64,000 nt of DNA from Paenibacillus_AB sp036577625 (GCF_036577625.1 NZ_JARBDC010000060.1:41533-105532), one strand, 5' to 3'. Numbered from the stretch's first letter, positions 1 through 8,341 are shown. Numbers and translations are program-made. The notes: generated by a model not told the origin, from the letters alone.

Positions 1-1
1 G

Positions 2-172
2 ACGATCGAGGGCGGCAAAACGTTGGACGACATGATTAACGCCTACGCGCGCAAAAATTTGATCGTTTCCGTTACGCCGGCGTACCGGCCGATCGTGCGG
101 GACAAGACGATGGAGCTGAGCCCGGCATGGGCGGTGGAGCTGCGCGACGGAACTTACGAATATTTGAAATGA
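2..172 (+). CDS. walH: WalH (YycH) C-terminal end, partial
   Basis: The frame is open from the window edge and ends at TGA 170-172 after 56 codons, finishing ...RDGTYEYLK. It is identified mainly by position: it lies 24 bp upstream of walI, and walH-walI-walJ is a conserved order behind the WalRK two-component genes in Bacillota. In Bacillus, WalH is a single-pass membrane protein with an extracytoplasmic domain that, together with WalI, restrains the WalK sensor kinase controlling cell-wall turnover. Only the extracytoplasmic C-terminus is visible here, so the call rests on synteny rather than on a motif. Confidence 0.8.
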   Translation, partial: TIEGGKTLDDMINAYARKNLIVSVTPAYRPIVRDKTMELSPAWAVELRDGTYEYLK

Positions 173-196
173 GCGGAATGGGGGTAGCGGGGGCGA

Positions 197-955
197 ATGG
201 ATTGGAGCAAAGCGAAATCGATCTTTATCGTATCGTTTCTGGCGCTAAACCTGCTGCTCGGCTACGAATTGTGGATCGGCAAATGGAACATCGTCGGCGA
301 TTCGAAGCAGGCTTCGGCGGACGTGGCGCAGGAGCTGGACCGGATCATGGTGAGCCGCGGCATCAAAATGACCGTGCCGGTGCCGAAGGACACGCCGAAA
401 ATGCGGGAAATTACGGTCAAATGGGTCGACGGCGAAAGCTACGGCCGGAAAGTGACGCTTCCCGAGCCGATCCGCTATAATTTGTTTTTGAGCAAGGGCT
501 CGCTGAAAGATTTGGCGAACAAGGCGATTCCGAAAATCGAGTCGTACGCGTACGACCGGGTGACGAGCAAGGACGGGCTGTTCATGATGAATCAGCTCGT
601 CGGCGAATACCCGCTGTTCGACATTAATCTGGAGCTGTTCGTCACGAACGGGGAAGTGAACGGGTATCGGCAGTCGTACGTGGAAGTGGCCGCGGAATCG
701 GACGGGAAAGAAGAGAAGAAGGTGATTTCCGCCTATACGGTGCTGCGGACGCTGACCGAAAAATATTTGCAAAGCGGCGCCGTCATTTCCGATATCCGGC
801 TCGGCTACCACGGGCAGTTTTTCGAAACGGAGCAGTGGTCGACGCTGCCGGCTTTTCCGACCTGGCGGGTCGCGCTCGAAAACGGGGATATCTACTACGT
901 CCAGGGCTTCCGCGGCGACGTGGAAACGGCGGAACGGGTGCCGAAGAAGCCGTAG
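197..955 (+). CDS. walI: WalI (YycI), regulator of the WalK sensor kinase
   Basis: This 252-residue protein has one N-terminal membrane anchor (about residues 7-25, starting MDWSKAKSIFIVSFLALNLL) followed by a YycH/YycI-type extracytoplasmic domain. The MDWSKAK start directly before the membrane helix is typical of the family. In Bacillus, WalI pairs with WalH in the membrane to modulate WalK. The gene follows walH after 24 bp, and walJ follows after about 110 bp, so it sits in the wal operon. The ATG at 197 is preceded by a GGGGGCG stretch, a modest ribosome binding site. Confidence 0.9.
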   Translation: MDWSKAKSIFIVSFLALNLLLGYELWIGKWNIVGDSKQASADVAQELDRIMVSRGIKMTVPVPKDTPKMREITVKWVDGESYGRKVTLPEPIRYNLFLSKGSLKDLANKAIPKIESYAYDRVTSKDGLFMMNQLVGEYPLFDINLELFVTNGEVNGYRQSYVEVAAESDGKEEKKVISAYTVLRTLTEKYLQSGAVISDIRLGYHGQFFETEQWSTLPAFPTWRVALENGDIYYVQGFRGDVETAERVPKKP

Positions 956-1064
956 GGGCGGGGGATGAGTGTGTCCGACGGATCGGCTAGGCGAATAATG
1001 AAACATCCAGCACTTCGTCGGACTTACTCCTGGAGCGAACAACGGGACAAGAGGGGAAACGGGG

Positions 1065-1874
1065 ATGACCATACGGTATACGATACTCGCAAGCGGCTCG
1101 ACGGGCAATTCGCTCCTGGTCGAAAGCGAAGGGACGAAGGTGCTCGTCGACGCCGGGCTGAGCGCCAAAAAGATCGAACAGCTGATGGGGGAGCGGGATG
1201 TGAAAGGGGCCGAGCTGGACGCGATCCTGATCACCCATGAGCATTCCGACCATATTAAAGGCGTCGGCGCGCTCGCGCGCAAGCACGACTTGCCGGTGTA
1301 CGCCAACGAGAAGACGTGGGAAGCGCTGAACAAGCATCTCGGCGAGCTGGCCGAGGACAAAATCAAGGTGATGGAGACGGGGAGCGTCGTCCAGTTCGGG
1401 GCACTCCAGGTCGAATCGTATCCGATCTCGCACGACGCGGCCGAGCCGGTCGGTTACTGCTTCTACGACGGGGAGCGCAAGCTCAGTCTCGCTACCGACC
1501 TCGGTTACGTCAGCGGCAAGGTGAAAGAAAAGCTGGCCGACTCGGACGCGATCATTCTCGAATCGAACCATGACGTCGATATGCTGCGGATGGGCAAATA
1601 TCCGTGGAACATCAAGCGGCGCATTCTCGGCGATACGGGCCATCTGTCGAACGAGGCGGCCGGCGAAGCGCTGTGCGACATCGTGTCGGGGCAGACGGAG
1701 ACGGTGTACCTCGCGCATTTGAGCCGCGACCACAACTTGATGGATTTGGCCAAACTGACCGTGAATACGATATTACAGGAGCGCGGCATCGAATGCGGCG
1801 ACCGCAAGGTGGAGCTGAAGGATACATATTTCGACCGCCCTACGAAATGGGATAGATTGGGTCCGGAATCATAA
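1065..1874 (+). CDS. walJ: WalJ (YycJ), metallo-beta-lactamase-fold hydrolase
   Basis: This 269-residue protein has an N-terminal metallo-beta-lactamase fold. The metal-binding HEHSDH motif is at residues 58-63, further metal ligands are likely in SHDAAEPVG and DLGYV, and NHD follows in ILESNHDVDML. WalJ proteins are cytoplasmic and are thought to be nucleases or phosphodiesterases linked to coordination of cell division and DNA replication; the substrate is not settled. It is the last classical wal-operon gene here. Its 3' end overlaps the convergent small gene at 1840-2049 by 35 bp. The ATG at 1065 follows a GAGGGGAAACGGGG stretch that serves as ribosome binding site. Confidence 0.93.
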   Translation: MTIRYTILASGSTGNSLLVESEGTKVLVDAGLSAKKIEQLMGERDVKGAELDAILITHEHSDHIKGVGALARKHDLPVYANEKTWEALNKHLGELAEDKIKVMETGSVVQFGALQVESYPISHDAAEPVGYCFYDGERKLSLATDLGYVSGKVKEKLADSDAIILESNHDVDMLRMGKYPWNIKRRILGDTGHLSNEAAGEALCDIVSGQTETVYLAHLSRDHNLMDLAKLTVNTILQERGIECGDRKVELKDTYFDRPTKWDRLGPES

Positions 1875-2049
1875 TGCGGTCAAGCTCCGCCATCTTCGCC
1901 TCGATTTCGCCGCGGGTCATGACGCCCTTCTCGATCAGCAAATCCATAAGCGCGGCGACGAGCAGCGTGTTGCGGTAATGCTCCTCCTTCAGGTCGGCCA
2001 GCTTGCCGATCCAATTGATTTCCTGCATGGGCGAATGGATGCGATTCAT
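1840..2049 (-). CDS. Small conserved hypothetical protein (69 aa)
   Basis: A 69-residue acidic, probably helical protein (MNRIHSPMQEINW..., ending MIPDPIYPIS) encoded convergently to walJ, with the two stop regions overlapping. An AAGGAG ribosome binding site lies about 10 bases before the ATG, which favours a real gene. No catalytic motif, membrane segment or signal peptide is visible. The pattern GVMTRGEIEAKMAEL looks like a short helix pair. I do not recognise a family, and function is unknown. Confidence 0.65.
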   Translation of the reverse strand: MNRIHSPMQEINWIGKLADLKEEHYRNTLLVAALMDLLIEKGVMTRGEIEAKMAELDRIMIPDPIYPIS

Positions 2050-2229
2050 CGATTTTTATCTCCTTTTCCAGTGAATTCGGCTCGTACTTTCCGCGCAAAT
2101 CTAGTAAAATAAGAGGGTGCGGCTTCGTAGTATCAGTATAGGCCGCGGTCAGCGAAAACATTCCTCTTTTTTCGGAAGCGAAAAACCGGAGTGGAAATAG
2201 AGTGATGTCACCCGAGAGGAGAAGCGGGC

Positions 2230-3438
2230 ATGAGCTTGTTTGACGACGATTTTTACACGACGAAGCTGCCCCGGAGAACCCGCTTGACGCACGAAGGCTC
2301 GGAGTTTCCCGCCGTCAGACGGAGCAAGCGAGGCTCCCCCGCGATCGTTACGGTCGCCGGCGCCGCCGCGGCGCTTATGCTTGGGGCGCTCCTGATCGGG
2401 ATCGGCTGGAATCGAACGGAACCGGACAATCGGGCGGCCGTGCCGGTGATGTCGACCGGCAACAACTATCAATTGCTCGAGGACCAGGTCGTCCGTGCGG
2501 TAGAGAAAGTGAAGCCGGCCGTCGTCAGCATCATCAGCGCCATCAAAGAGGAGGGCGCCGGCAATGCGCAGAGCCTCGGGATCGGCTCCGGCGTTTTGTT
2601 CCGCAAGGACGGGGACAAAGCGTATATCGTGACGAACAACCACGTGGTGCAGTCGGCAACGCAGATCGAAGTCATTTTGGCCAATGGCGAGCACCGGAAG
2701 GCGAAGCTGAAGGGCAAAGACTTGATTACCGACCTGGCCGTCGTCGAGATCGACGCTTCGGGCATTCAGCATTATGCCGAATTCGGCGACTCCGGGAAGC
2801 TGAAAGCGGGGCAAACGGCGATCGCCATCGGCAGTCCGCTCGGCCTTCGGTTCGCACAGACGACGACCGTGGGCGTCATCAGCTCGCCGCATCAGAAGGT
2901 GCCGATTTCGTTCGCCGGCGACGGCAACTACGATTGGGAGATGGACGTGATCCAGACCGACGCGGCCATCAACCAGGGCAACAGCGGCGGCGCGCTCGTC
3001 AATCTCGAAGGCAAGCTGATCGGCATCAACAGCATGAAAGTGGCGGAGAAAGGCGTAGAAGGGCTCGGCTTCGCGATTCCGATCAATTCCGCGAGGGAGA
3101 CGATCGAGAGCCTGCTCCAATACGGCAAGGTGAAGCGCCCGTATCTGGGCGTCACGACCGAGCCGCTGCGCAGCTATAAAGGAACGGAAGTATTAAAACT
3201 GCCCGATTCGGTCAAAAATGGACTTATCGTCATCGATGCGATCGGTCCGGCGAAGGAAGCGGGACTCGCCACGAACGACGTCATTACGGAGCTCGACGGG
3301 AAACCGGTGTACGATAACATTTCGCTGCGGCAATATTTGTACGGCGACAAAAAAATCGGCGACAGCATCAAGGTGACGTATTACCGCGGCGGGAAAAAAG
3401 CGACCGTTACGATCCAATTGGGCGAGAAAGAGGATTAA
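2230..3438 (+). CDS. htrA: HtrA/DegP-like membrane-anchored serine protease
   Basis: This 402-residue protein has a cytoplasmic N-terminus, one membrane segment (about residues 38-59), a trypsin-like protease domain and a C-terminal PDZ domain (about 300-395). The catalytic triad is visible as His138 in TNNHVV, Asp168 in ITDLAVV and Ser252 in GNSGG. Proteins of this type degrade or refold damaged exported proteins at the outer membrane face. Its place after walJ and before the CxxH/CxxC gene and rlmH matches yyxA/htrC of Bacillus. An AGAGGAGAAG ribosome binding site precedes the ATG. Confidence 0.93.
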   Translation: MSLFDDDFYTTKLPRRTRLTHEGSEFPAVRRSKRGSPAIVTVAGAAAALMLGALLIGIGWNRTEPDNRAAVPVMSTGNNYQLLEDQVVRAVEKVKPAVVSIISAIKEEGAGNAQSLGIGSGVLFRKDGDKAYIVTNNHVVQSATQIEVILANGEHRKAKLKGKDLITDLAVVEIDASGIQHYAEFGDSGKLKAGQTAIAIGSPLGLRFAQTTTVGVISSPHQKVPISFAGDGNYDWEMDVIQTDAAINQGNSGGALVNLEGKLIGINSMKVAEKGVEGLGFAIPINSARETIESLLQYGKVKRPYLGVTTEPLRSYKGTEVLKLPDSVKNGLIVIDAIGPAKEAGLATNDVITELDGKPVYDNISLRQYLYGDKKIGDSIKVTYYRGGKKATVTIQLGEKED

Positions 3439-3441
3439 TCG

Positions 3442-3609
3442 ATGTTTGTCGTATGCAAGGAGCATATCGAAATTGCGATCGACCTGTTCGTAGACGAATA
3501 CGAGGAAGCGCCGGACATTTACGATTTGAACGAGGTCCGGTTCACCGCTTGGGAGCCGCCGGCGAAATGCGACCGGTGCCAGAACAAGCCGCAATTTTTG
3601 GTTATTTGA
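3442..3609 (+). CDS. CxxH/CxxC small putative metal-binding protein (55 aa)
   Basis: A 55-residue protein starting MFVVCKEH and ending CDRCQNKPQFLVI. It has one CxxH pair (Cys5, His8) and one CxxC pair (CDRC), which together could bind one zinc ion. Small CxxH/CxxC proteins are conserved between the HtrA-type protease gene and rlmH in Bacillaceae and Paenibacillaceae, exactly as here. It starts three bases after the protease stop with an AAGAGG ribosome binding site, so it is probably co-transcribed and translationally coupled with it. A terminator hairpin follows directly. Function unknown. Confidence 0.88.
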   Translation: MFVVCKEHIEIAIDLFVDEYEEAPDIYDLNEVRFTAWEPPAKCDRCQNKPQFLVI

Positions 3610-3621
3610 TAAATGGGTATG

Positions 3622-3652
3622 ATGGGAGCCTGCGAAGGCTCCCATTGTTGTA
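3622..3652 (+). terminator. Terminator hairpin between CxxH/CxxC gene and rlmH
   Basis: A perfect 9-bp stem ATGGGAGCC/GGCTCCCAT with loop TGCGAA is followed by TGTTGT. It closes the htrA-CxxH transcript and could attenuate read-through into rlmH, whose ATG is 24 bases further on. Confidence 0.75.
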
Positions 3653-3675
3653 CATACACGAGAGGAACGGATACG

Positions 3676-4155
3676 ATGCACATCCAAATTATCGCCGTCG
3701 GCAAGCTGAAAGAAAAATATTTCACGGACGGCATCGCCGAGTACGCGAAGCGGCTGACGCCGTACGCCAAGCTGACGATCACCGAAATCGCCGAGGAGAA
3801 GGCGCCGGAACGGATGAGCGAAGCCGAGGAGCAGCAGGTGAAGCAGAAGGAAGGCGATCGCATCCTGGCCGCGCTCCGGCCCGACACGTACGTCATCGCC
3901 ATGGCGATCGGCGGGCAAATGTGGACGTCCGAGGAGCTGGCCGGCCAGCTTGAGCGCCTCGGCACGTACGGCCGCAGCCACGTCGCCTTCCTCATCGGCG
4001 GCTCGATCGGCATGTCCGACGACGTGCTGAAGCGGGCCGACGCGCTTCTCTCGTTCGGCCGGATCACGTACCCGCATCAGCTGATCCGGCTCGTGCTGGT
4101 GGAGCAGGTGTACCGGGCATTTAAGATTATGCGGGGGGAACCGTATCACAAGTGA
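3676..4155 (+). CDS. rlmH: RlmH, 23S rRNA pseudouridine-1915 N3-methyltransferase
   Basis: The protein is 159 residues, the standard RlmH length when counted from the ATG at 3676 (MHIQIIAVGKLKEKYF), which has a GAGAGGAACGG ribosome binding site. RlmH is a SPOUT-family, SAM-dependent enzyme that methylates the pseudouridine at position 1915 of 23S rRNA on assembled ribosomes. The trefoil-knot signature LIGGSIGMSDDV and the conserved end MRGEPYHK are intact. The last codons are the attachment site for SCC elements in staphylococci, and the copies of this end downstream (next entries) suggest the same use here. The gene itself is undamaged by the insertions. Base composition drops sharply right after its stop. 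Confidence 0.97.
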   Translation: MHIQIIAVGKLKEKYFTDGIAEYAKRLTPYAKLTITEIAEEKAPERMSEAEEQQVKQKEGDRILAALRPDTYVIAMAIGGQMWTSEELAGQLERLGTYGRSHVAFLIGGSIGMSDDVLKRADALLSFGRITYPHQLIRLVLVEQVYRAFKIMRGEPYHK

Positions 4156-4175
4156 TGGTAAAGGATAAGTTTGAA
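4138..4175 (+). repeat. Chromosomal att-like site in the rlmH 3' end (copy 0)
   Basis: The core GAACCGTATCACAAGT (4138-4153) spells E-P-Y-H-K plus the first base of the stop codon. The next bases, GATGGTAAAGGATAAG, reappear in degenerate form at copy 1 (about 6169-6181). This is the reference copy for nine related sites downstream. The equivalent codons of rlmH (orfX) are the attB of staphylococcal SCC elements; use as attB here is inferred. Confidence 0.8.
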
Positions 4176-4352
4176 TTGACGATACCATACAAAATGACGC
4201 TAAAAAACATATAGAACGTATTGGTACTGGGTGTTTATTCCCATTTCGTTTAAATATATAATTCGGATTAGAAGGAAATTTTGGTTAAATGGGAAGGGGA
4301 CGAGGAGAATTTTGTTTACGATGGATGCCTTCTTGGAGGAGAAAAAGGGATA

Positions 4353-5957
4353 ATGATAACAACTGAAGATTTAGTTGGAAAAGGTTATTTGCCATATGAA
4401 CTTATCCCTGCGATGTCAACTAAGAAACTTTCAAAAGCAGTAAGAAAGGTATTGCAAAAAACTAAAGGGAAAGATGTAGCGAAGAGCAGTAGATATTATA
4501 GTTATTCTATCCCAAAAGTAAAGCATGTGCGAAGGACATTAGCGATTCCAAATCCTATCCACCAAATTAATTTGAGTGAAATTGTAAATAAAAATTGGTT
4601 AGAAATTGAAAAGTATATATCCCAATCACCAATTTCAAAAAGTAAGCCTGTAATAGAAATCTTTGAATTTGATACCGAGCGTGCATTTTCGAGAGAAATA
4701 AACTTGTCAGATATACCTATAGAACAGGCTAAACTTTCTGTTGATGCGAGATATCTTCTGCGAGCGGATATATCAAGATTTTATCCTACTATATATACAC
4801 ATATTATACCTTGGGCTTTACATACTAAAAAAATTGCAAAAGAAAACGTTAAGAAAAGGATAAAATTATATGGAGATAATTTAGATGATGCAGTTAGAAG
4901 TACGCAGGCCAATCAAACCATTGGAATACCAATAGGACCAGACACATCATTCCTAATCTCAGAAATTGTAGGCACGGCAATTGATTTGGATTTGGAGAGA
5001 AGATTGAAGGGAAAGAAGATAAAGCTAGTAGGGTTCAGATTTGTTGATGATATTTTTTTATATTTCAAGAACATATCGGATGCCAATTATGCTCTATCAG
5101 CGCTTCATTTAACGATGAAAGATTTTGAACTGGAATTAAACCCCGAAAAAACAAAAATAATAGAACTTCCTGTGATATTAGAACCCAAATGGGTCTTGGA
5201 ATTACGGCAACTAAAATATCATATAGGGAAAAATGAAGAATTGTATAATGATGACCTGATAACATACTTCAGCAAAGCATTCGAATTGTCGAAATTGTAT
5301 CCCGATGAATCTGTACTTAAATACTCCTTAACCGAAATTGTGGATTCAAGAGTCGACGAAAAGAATTGGGCATTGTATGAATCACTATTATTAAACGCTG
5401 TAATTGCTGAACCAAGCGTCCTTCCTACTGTAACAGAAATTTTTTTAGCATATAATAATGAAAAATATAAATTGAACAAAAAAAAGATTGCAAGCACATT
5501 ATTTGAACTTATAAGTTTTCATAGTCAGTATAACCATGTTCATGAGATAACATGGGCCTTGTGGTTATGTAAGACCTTGAAAATAAAATTAACAACACAG
5601 GTGACCAAGATAATATCTTCTATAGATGATTCTCTCGTAGCACTAATATCACTTGATTTATATAATAACAATCTCATAACTAGACTTAACACTGATTTAT
5701 GGCGGGAACGTCTTAACAAGGAGAATTTATACACTGAACACTGGCTATTAGCCTATGAGGGCATGAAGAAAGGCTGGATAGCACCAATAGACGGAAAGGA
5801 TTACTTAGAAGAAGATGAGTTTTTCAAGGAGCTTAAGGAAAATGATGTAGAGTTTTACATTCCTGAGAACCAAGTTACTCCAGCCTTAATAAAAGAAACC
5901 TACAGATTTCAAAAAAAAGTAAGATCCAGACAAAGAAGAAAGAAACGTTTTTATTAA
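4353..5957 (+). CDS. Abi/DRT-type reverse transcriptase (putative phage defence)
   Basis: This protein of 534 residues (from ATG 4353, which has a GGAGGAG ribosome binding site; an upstream TTG at 4281 would add 24) is an RNA-directed DNA polymerase. Visible RT motifs are ADISRFYPTIYTH (about residues 138-150, catalytic Asp in motif A), QTIGIPIGPDTS and FVDD (about 230-233, the YxDD box). The rest of the C-terminal half is helical and lacks a maturase or integrase domain. The FYP-[ST]-IYTH and GIPIGPDTS patterns are those of abortive-infection and 'unknown group' RTs used in phage defence, not of group II introns; the exact subgroup cannot be set here. It is the only gene of the first cassette, directly next to rlmH, and its codons are very AT-rich compared with rlmH. 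Confidence 0.88.
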   Translation: MITTEDLVGKGYLPYELIPAMSTKKLSKAVRKVLQKTKGKDVAKSSRYYSYSIPKVKHVRRTLAIPNPIHQINLSEIVNKNWLEIEKYISQSPISKSKPVIEIFEFDTERAFSREINLSDIPIEQAKLSVDARYLLRADISRFYPTIYTHIIPWALHTKKIAKENVKKRIKLYGDNLDDAVRSTQANQTIGIPIGPDTSFLISEIVGTAIDLDLERRLKGKKIKLVGFRFVDDIFLYFKNISDANYALSALHLTMKDFELELNPEKTKIIELPVILEPKWVLELRQLKYHIGKNEELYNDDLITYFSKAFELSKLYPDESVLKYSLTEIVDSRVDEKNWALYESLLLNAVIAEPSVLPTVTEIFLAYNNEKYKLNKKKIASTLFELISFHSQYNHVHEITWALWLCKTLKIKLTTQVTKIISSIDDSLVALISLDLYNNNLITRLNTDLWRERLNKENLYTEHWLLAYEGMKKGWIAPIDGKDYLEEDEFFKELKENDVEFYIPENQVTPALIKETYRFQKKVRSRQRRKKRFY

Positions 5958-6135
5958 TATTTATAGTTCTTATATATAGTTGTTGGTAAATAGCATTTCG
6001 ATTCTAAGCGTACCCCTTGTTGCATTTACGAGAAGGACCAATAGGGTTGCGGATTATTTGGGTTGGGGGACGCAAGGGATCACCCTACCGATATAAAAAG
6101 AGCCTGACAAATTTGTCGGGCTCTTAATTTTTCAA
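5958..6135 (+). terminator. RT downstream region with strong terminator at 6098-6130
   Basis: The 140 bases after the RT stop hold no reading frame and end in a hairpin AAGAGCC-GACAAA/TTTGTC-GGCTCTT followed by TTTTT. The part from about 6000 to 6095 is richer in G and C than the RT gene (GGGTTGGGGGACGC, GGGATCACCC), so it could fold. It is either a long 3' untranslated end or a small RNA linked to the RT; only the terminator is certain. Confidence 0.7.
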
Positions 6136-6148
6136 TAGAGTGAAAAAA

Positions 6149-6181
6149 GGTGAACCTATCATAAAATATGGTAAAGGTAAG
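6149..6181 (+). repeat. Degenerate rlmH-end repeat (copy 1)
   Basis: GGTGAACCTATCATAAAATATGGTAAAGGTAAG aligns with the rlmH end plus downstream bases, with one base lost in the E-P-Y codons and one or two changes beyond. The TGGTAAAGG tail is shared only with copy 0 at rlmH. The bases before it, CAATAGAGTGA, match the left arm of copy 7 (36227-36236). It marks the right border of the RT cassette. Confidence 0.65.
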
Positions 6182-6259
6182 ATGAGAAACTAAGCGTTGA
6201 TTTTTATCTCATAAAAGTGTATTTAAATTGTACGTATTGTGGTTATATTAGTATTAAGG

Positions 6260-6309
6260 TTGACAAAATAAACGTTTTTGGTAAAATGAATTTATAAAAC
6301 CAAGGACGT
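6260..6309 (+). promoter_or_regulatory. Promoter and inverted-repeat operator before the DUF5986/XRE operon
   Basis: TTGACA (6260-6265) and TAAAAT (6282-6287) are spaced by 16 bases. ACGTTTTTGGT (6272-6282) and ACCAAGGACGT (6299-6309) form an imperfect inverted repeat (9 of 11) that brackets the -10 box. The likely binder is the XRE protein encoded by the second gene of the operon; that is inference. Confidence 0.6.
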
Positions 6310-6318
6310 GATGAAGAC

Positions 6319-7080
6319 ATGGAAACAATTAAATTGTCTATACCTATTGCTGACAATCATAAAACGGTGATTATTGATGCGATTAGGAATGCTGGTAAAA
6401 AGGACATAATGGAATTTAGAATGGAAAGAAAGGTCGAGACATTCAATAGCGTTCATTTTTTGAAATGGGATTTTATTAATACCAATATTATTCGAACGCT
6501 TCCGACAAGCCAGTTCCAGTGTGTGAAAATTAAAAGAGGCCCTCTGTGGGAACTTGTCTTGATTTATGAAAAAGAAACACAATATTTATATGCAGCTATG
6601 CAAGAGAAACGGTTTCATCAATTAAATGAACGGCTTTATAAAGAAACAGTTCATTACATTGATGCCCTTTCATTAATAAATAATGACTTGGAAGCTGATG
6701 AAGAACTAAATCCAGCCAAACAACTTAATCTTTTTGAGAGCGAGAACGATGACTGGAATGCACAGGTAGAATATGAGTTAAAAACCATGTTACATATGCT
6801 TGAAGGTGAAGTAAAACGGTTTGTTCTTATTACCTTTTCAACAGATAAAGGCGAAATAACTGCTGTTAATGCCATTATGCCCAATGCTAAATTAGAAATA
6901 GCGTATGAGGAAAATTGGAATGAATTTATTACAGCTGACTTTAGTATAGCATTTGAATCGCAGGGAGCTATTGCTGAACAAGAAGAAGAAATTTTTGTTG
7001 GTCTTAGAGAAGGAGTTATTCCTCATCAGCAAAACGACCTTGTACAACTTAGAGATGATGAGATGGAGAAGGAAGGTTAA
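6319..7080 (+). CDS. DUF5986-like protein, partner of the downstream XRE-ImmA protein
   Basis: A 253-residue soluble protein with no signal peptide or membrane segment. The pattern FNSVHFLKWDFINTNI near residue 45 and the acidic tail are reminiscent of DUF5986 proteins, which are often encoded beside XRE-ImmA/IrrE genes; I make that match from memory with moderate confidence. It begins 10 bases after a possible operator and ends 26 bases before the XRE-ImmA gene, with which it surely forms an operon. Such pairs resemble toxin-antitoxin or phage-sensing units, this protein being the possible effector. The AT-rich composition matches the rest of cassette C2. Confidence 0.6.
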   Translation: METIKLSIPIADNHKTVIIDAIRNAGKKDIMEFRMERKVETFNSVHFLKWDFINTNIIRTLPTSQFQCVKIKRGPLWELVLIYEKETQYLYAAMQEKRFHQLNERLYKETVHYIDALSLINNDLEADEELNPAKQLNLFESENDDWNAQVEYELKTMLHMLEGEVKRFVLITFSTDKGEITAVNAIMPNAKLEIAYEENWNEFITADFSIAFESQGAIAEQEEEIFVGLREGVIPHQQNDLVQLRDDEMEKEG

Positions 7081-7106
7081 GGTTCTTTCTCTTAGGAGGA
7101 ATAGAA

Positions 7107-8267
7107 ATGTCAGTATTAAGAGTTTTTAATGGAGATAGGTTGAAAGCAGCACGAATTTATAGAGGTAAAACTATTGCTGAATTAGCCGATGAGGTATTGG
7201 TTAGTAAACAATCAATATCACAATACGAGAATGGAAAAGCAAATCCTAGTTTGGAAACACTACTAAAATTGATTAGCACCCTTGGGTTTCCAAGGGAGTA
7301 TTTTTATGAAAAGGACAATGAGAGTATTAAAGTAGGTACTACTTATTTTAGAGCACTTCTATCCACCAATAAAAAAGACCGTCTTTCACAAGAAGAAAAA
7401 ACGAAAATGTTAGCTAAGATATATCACACTTTAAATCAGTTTGTACAATTCCCGAAAATAAATATCCCGCCTAAACATGAAAAGATAAATGATATTGAAA
7501 CGATCGCTCAATATACACGAGACTATTGGAAACTGGGTGCTGACCCAATTCCTAACATGGTTTACGTACTCGAAAAGAATGGGTTCATTGTAACCTCATT
7601 TGGCACGGATAATACGAGTATTGACGCTTTTAGTCAACGACAAGAATTCGCTGGAGATGAGTACTTTTTTATTGTTCTTGGAAGTGACAAAAGCTCAGCA
7701 ACAAGAAGACAATTCGACGCGGCACATGAATTGGGGCACATAATGTTGCATGATTGGAATACTGATTTGGAACTTGTATCTCGTGAAGAGTTCCGTCAAA
7801 TGGAAAATGAAGCGCATCAGTTTGCAGCTTCATTTTTGCTGCCAAAAGAAGCCTTTTTGAAGGATCTGATTTTGCCGAATAATTTAGATTTTTATATAGA
7901 GTTAAAAAAGAAATGGAAAGTGTCAATATCTGCAATGATAGTGCGAGCTTATCAACTAAAGGCAATCAACTATAATCAGTATCAGTACTTAATGAGGCAG
8001 ATATCAAAAAAGGGTTGGCGTACTAAAGAACCATTAGATGATGTTATTCAAGTATCCAAACCAACCGTTCTTAGAAAAGCTATAGATGTTTTACAAAGTA
8101 ATGGTGTTCTTTCTGGGGATCAGTTTATGCAGCAACTTTCTAAAAATAGTGTAAGTTTGAATAAAGATGAGGTAGAAGTACTCCTTGGATTAGAGCGAGG
8201 CGTTCTTAGCGAAAGTAAGCAAAATGCGGTCGTTTTAAGTCTGCGTAATAAAGATATAAGAACTTAA
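7107..8267 (+). CDS. XRE-family regulator with ImmA/IrrE metallopeptidase domain
   Basis: This 386-residue protein has a Cro/CI-type helix-turn-helix at residues 8-62 (SKQSISQYENGKANPS recognition region) and an ImmA/IrrE zinc-peptidase domain with the HELGH motif at 207-211 and the downstream glutamate in ENEAHQFAASFLLP. Proteins of this build either repress a neighbouring gene and are switched by self or partner proteolysis, or act as the antidote of a two-gene module. It is second in an operon with the DUF5986-like gene, and an AGGAGG ribosome binding site precedes ATG 7107. The inverted repeat at 6272-6309 is its likely operator. Confidence 0.88.
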   Translation: MSVLRVFNGDRLKAARIYRGKTIAELADEVLVSKQSISQYENGKANPSLETLLKLISTLGFPREYFYEKDNESIKVGTTYFRALLSTNKKDRLSQEEKTKMLAKIYHTLNQFVQFPKINIPPKHEKINDIETIAQYTRDYWKLGADPIPNMVYVLEKNGFIVTSFGTDNTSIDAFSQRQEFAGDEYFFIVLGSDKSSATRRQFDAAHELGHIMLHDWNTDLELVSREEFRQMENEAHQFAASFLLPKEAFLKDLILPNNLDFYIELKKKWKVSISAMIVRAYQLKAINYNQYQYLMRQISKKGWRTKEPLDDVIQVSKPTVLRKAIDVLQSNGVLSGDQFMQQLSKNSVSLNKDEVEVLLGLERGVLSESKQNAVVLSLRNKDIRT

Positions 8268-8341
8268 TTAATGACGCCACTCTGCTTATCAGGGTGGTAT
8301 TGTTTTAGACAATCTAACTGTTGTGTTGGGGGACTGGTAAA

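Noticed and set aside
245..1366. Long antisense frames over walI/walJ and other GC-rich backbone genes (for example 2149-3120, 42151-42921, 53462-54472, 59195-61162, 61143-62558)
   Set aside because: They are antisense shadows of well-identified genes in GC-rich DNA.
4281..5957. Reading the RT as a group II intron or retron RT
   Set aside because: No maturase or endonuclease domain and no intron-like RNA ends; the motif pattern fits Abi/DRT-type RTs. A retron msr-msd RNA was not recognised upstream (4156-4350).
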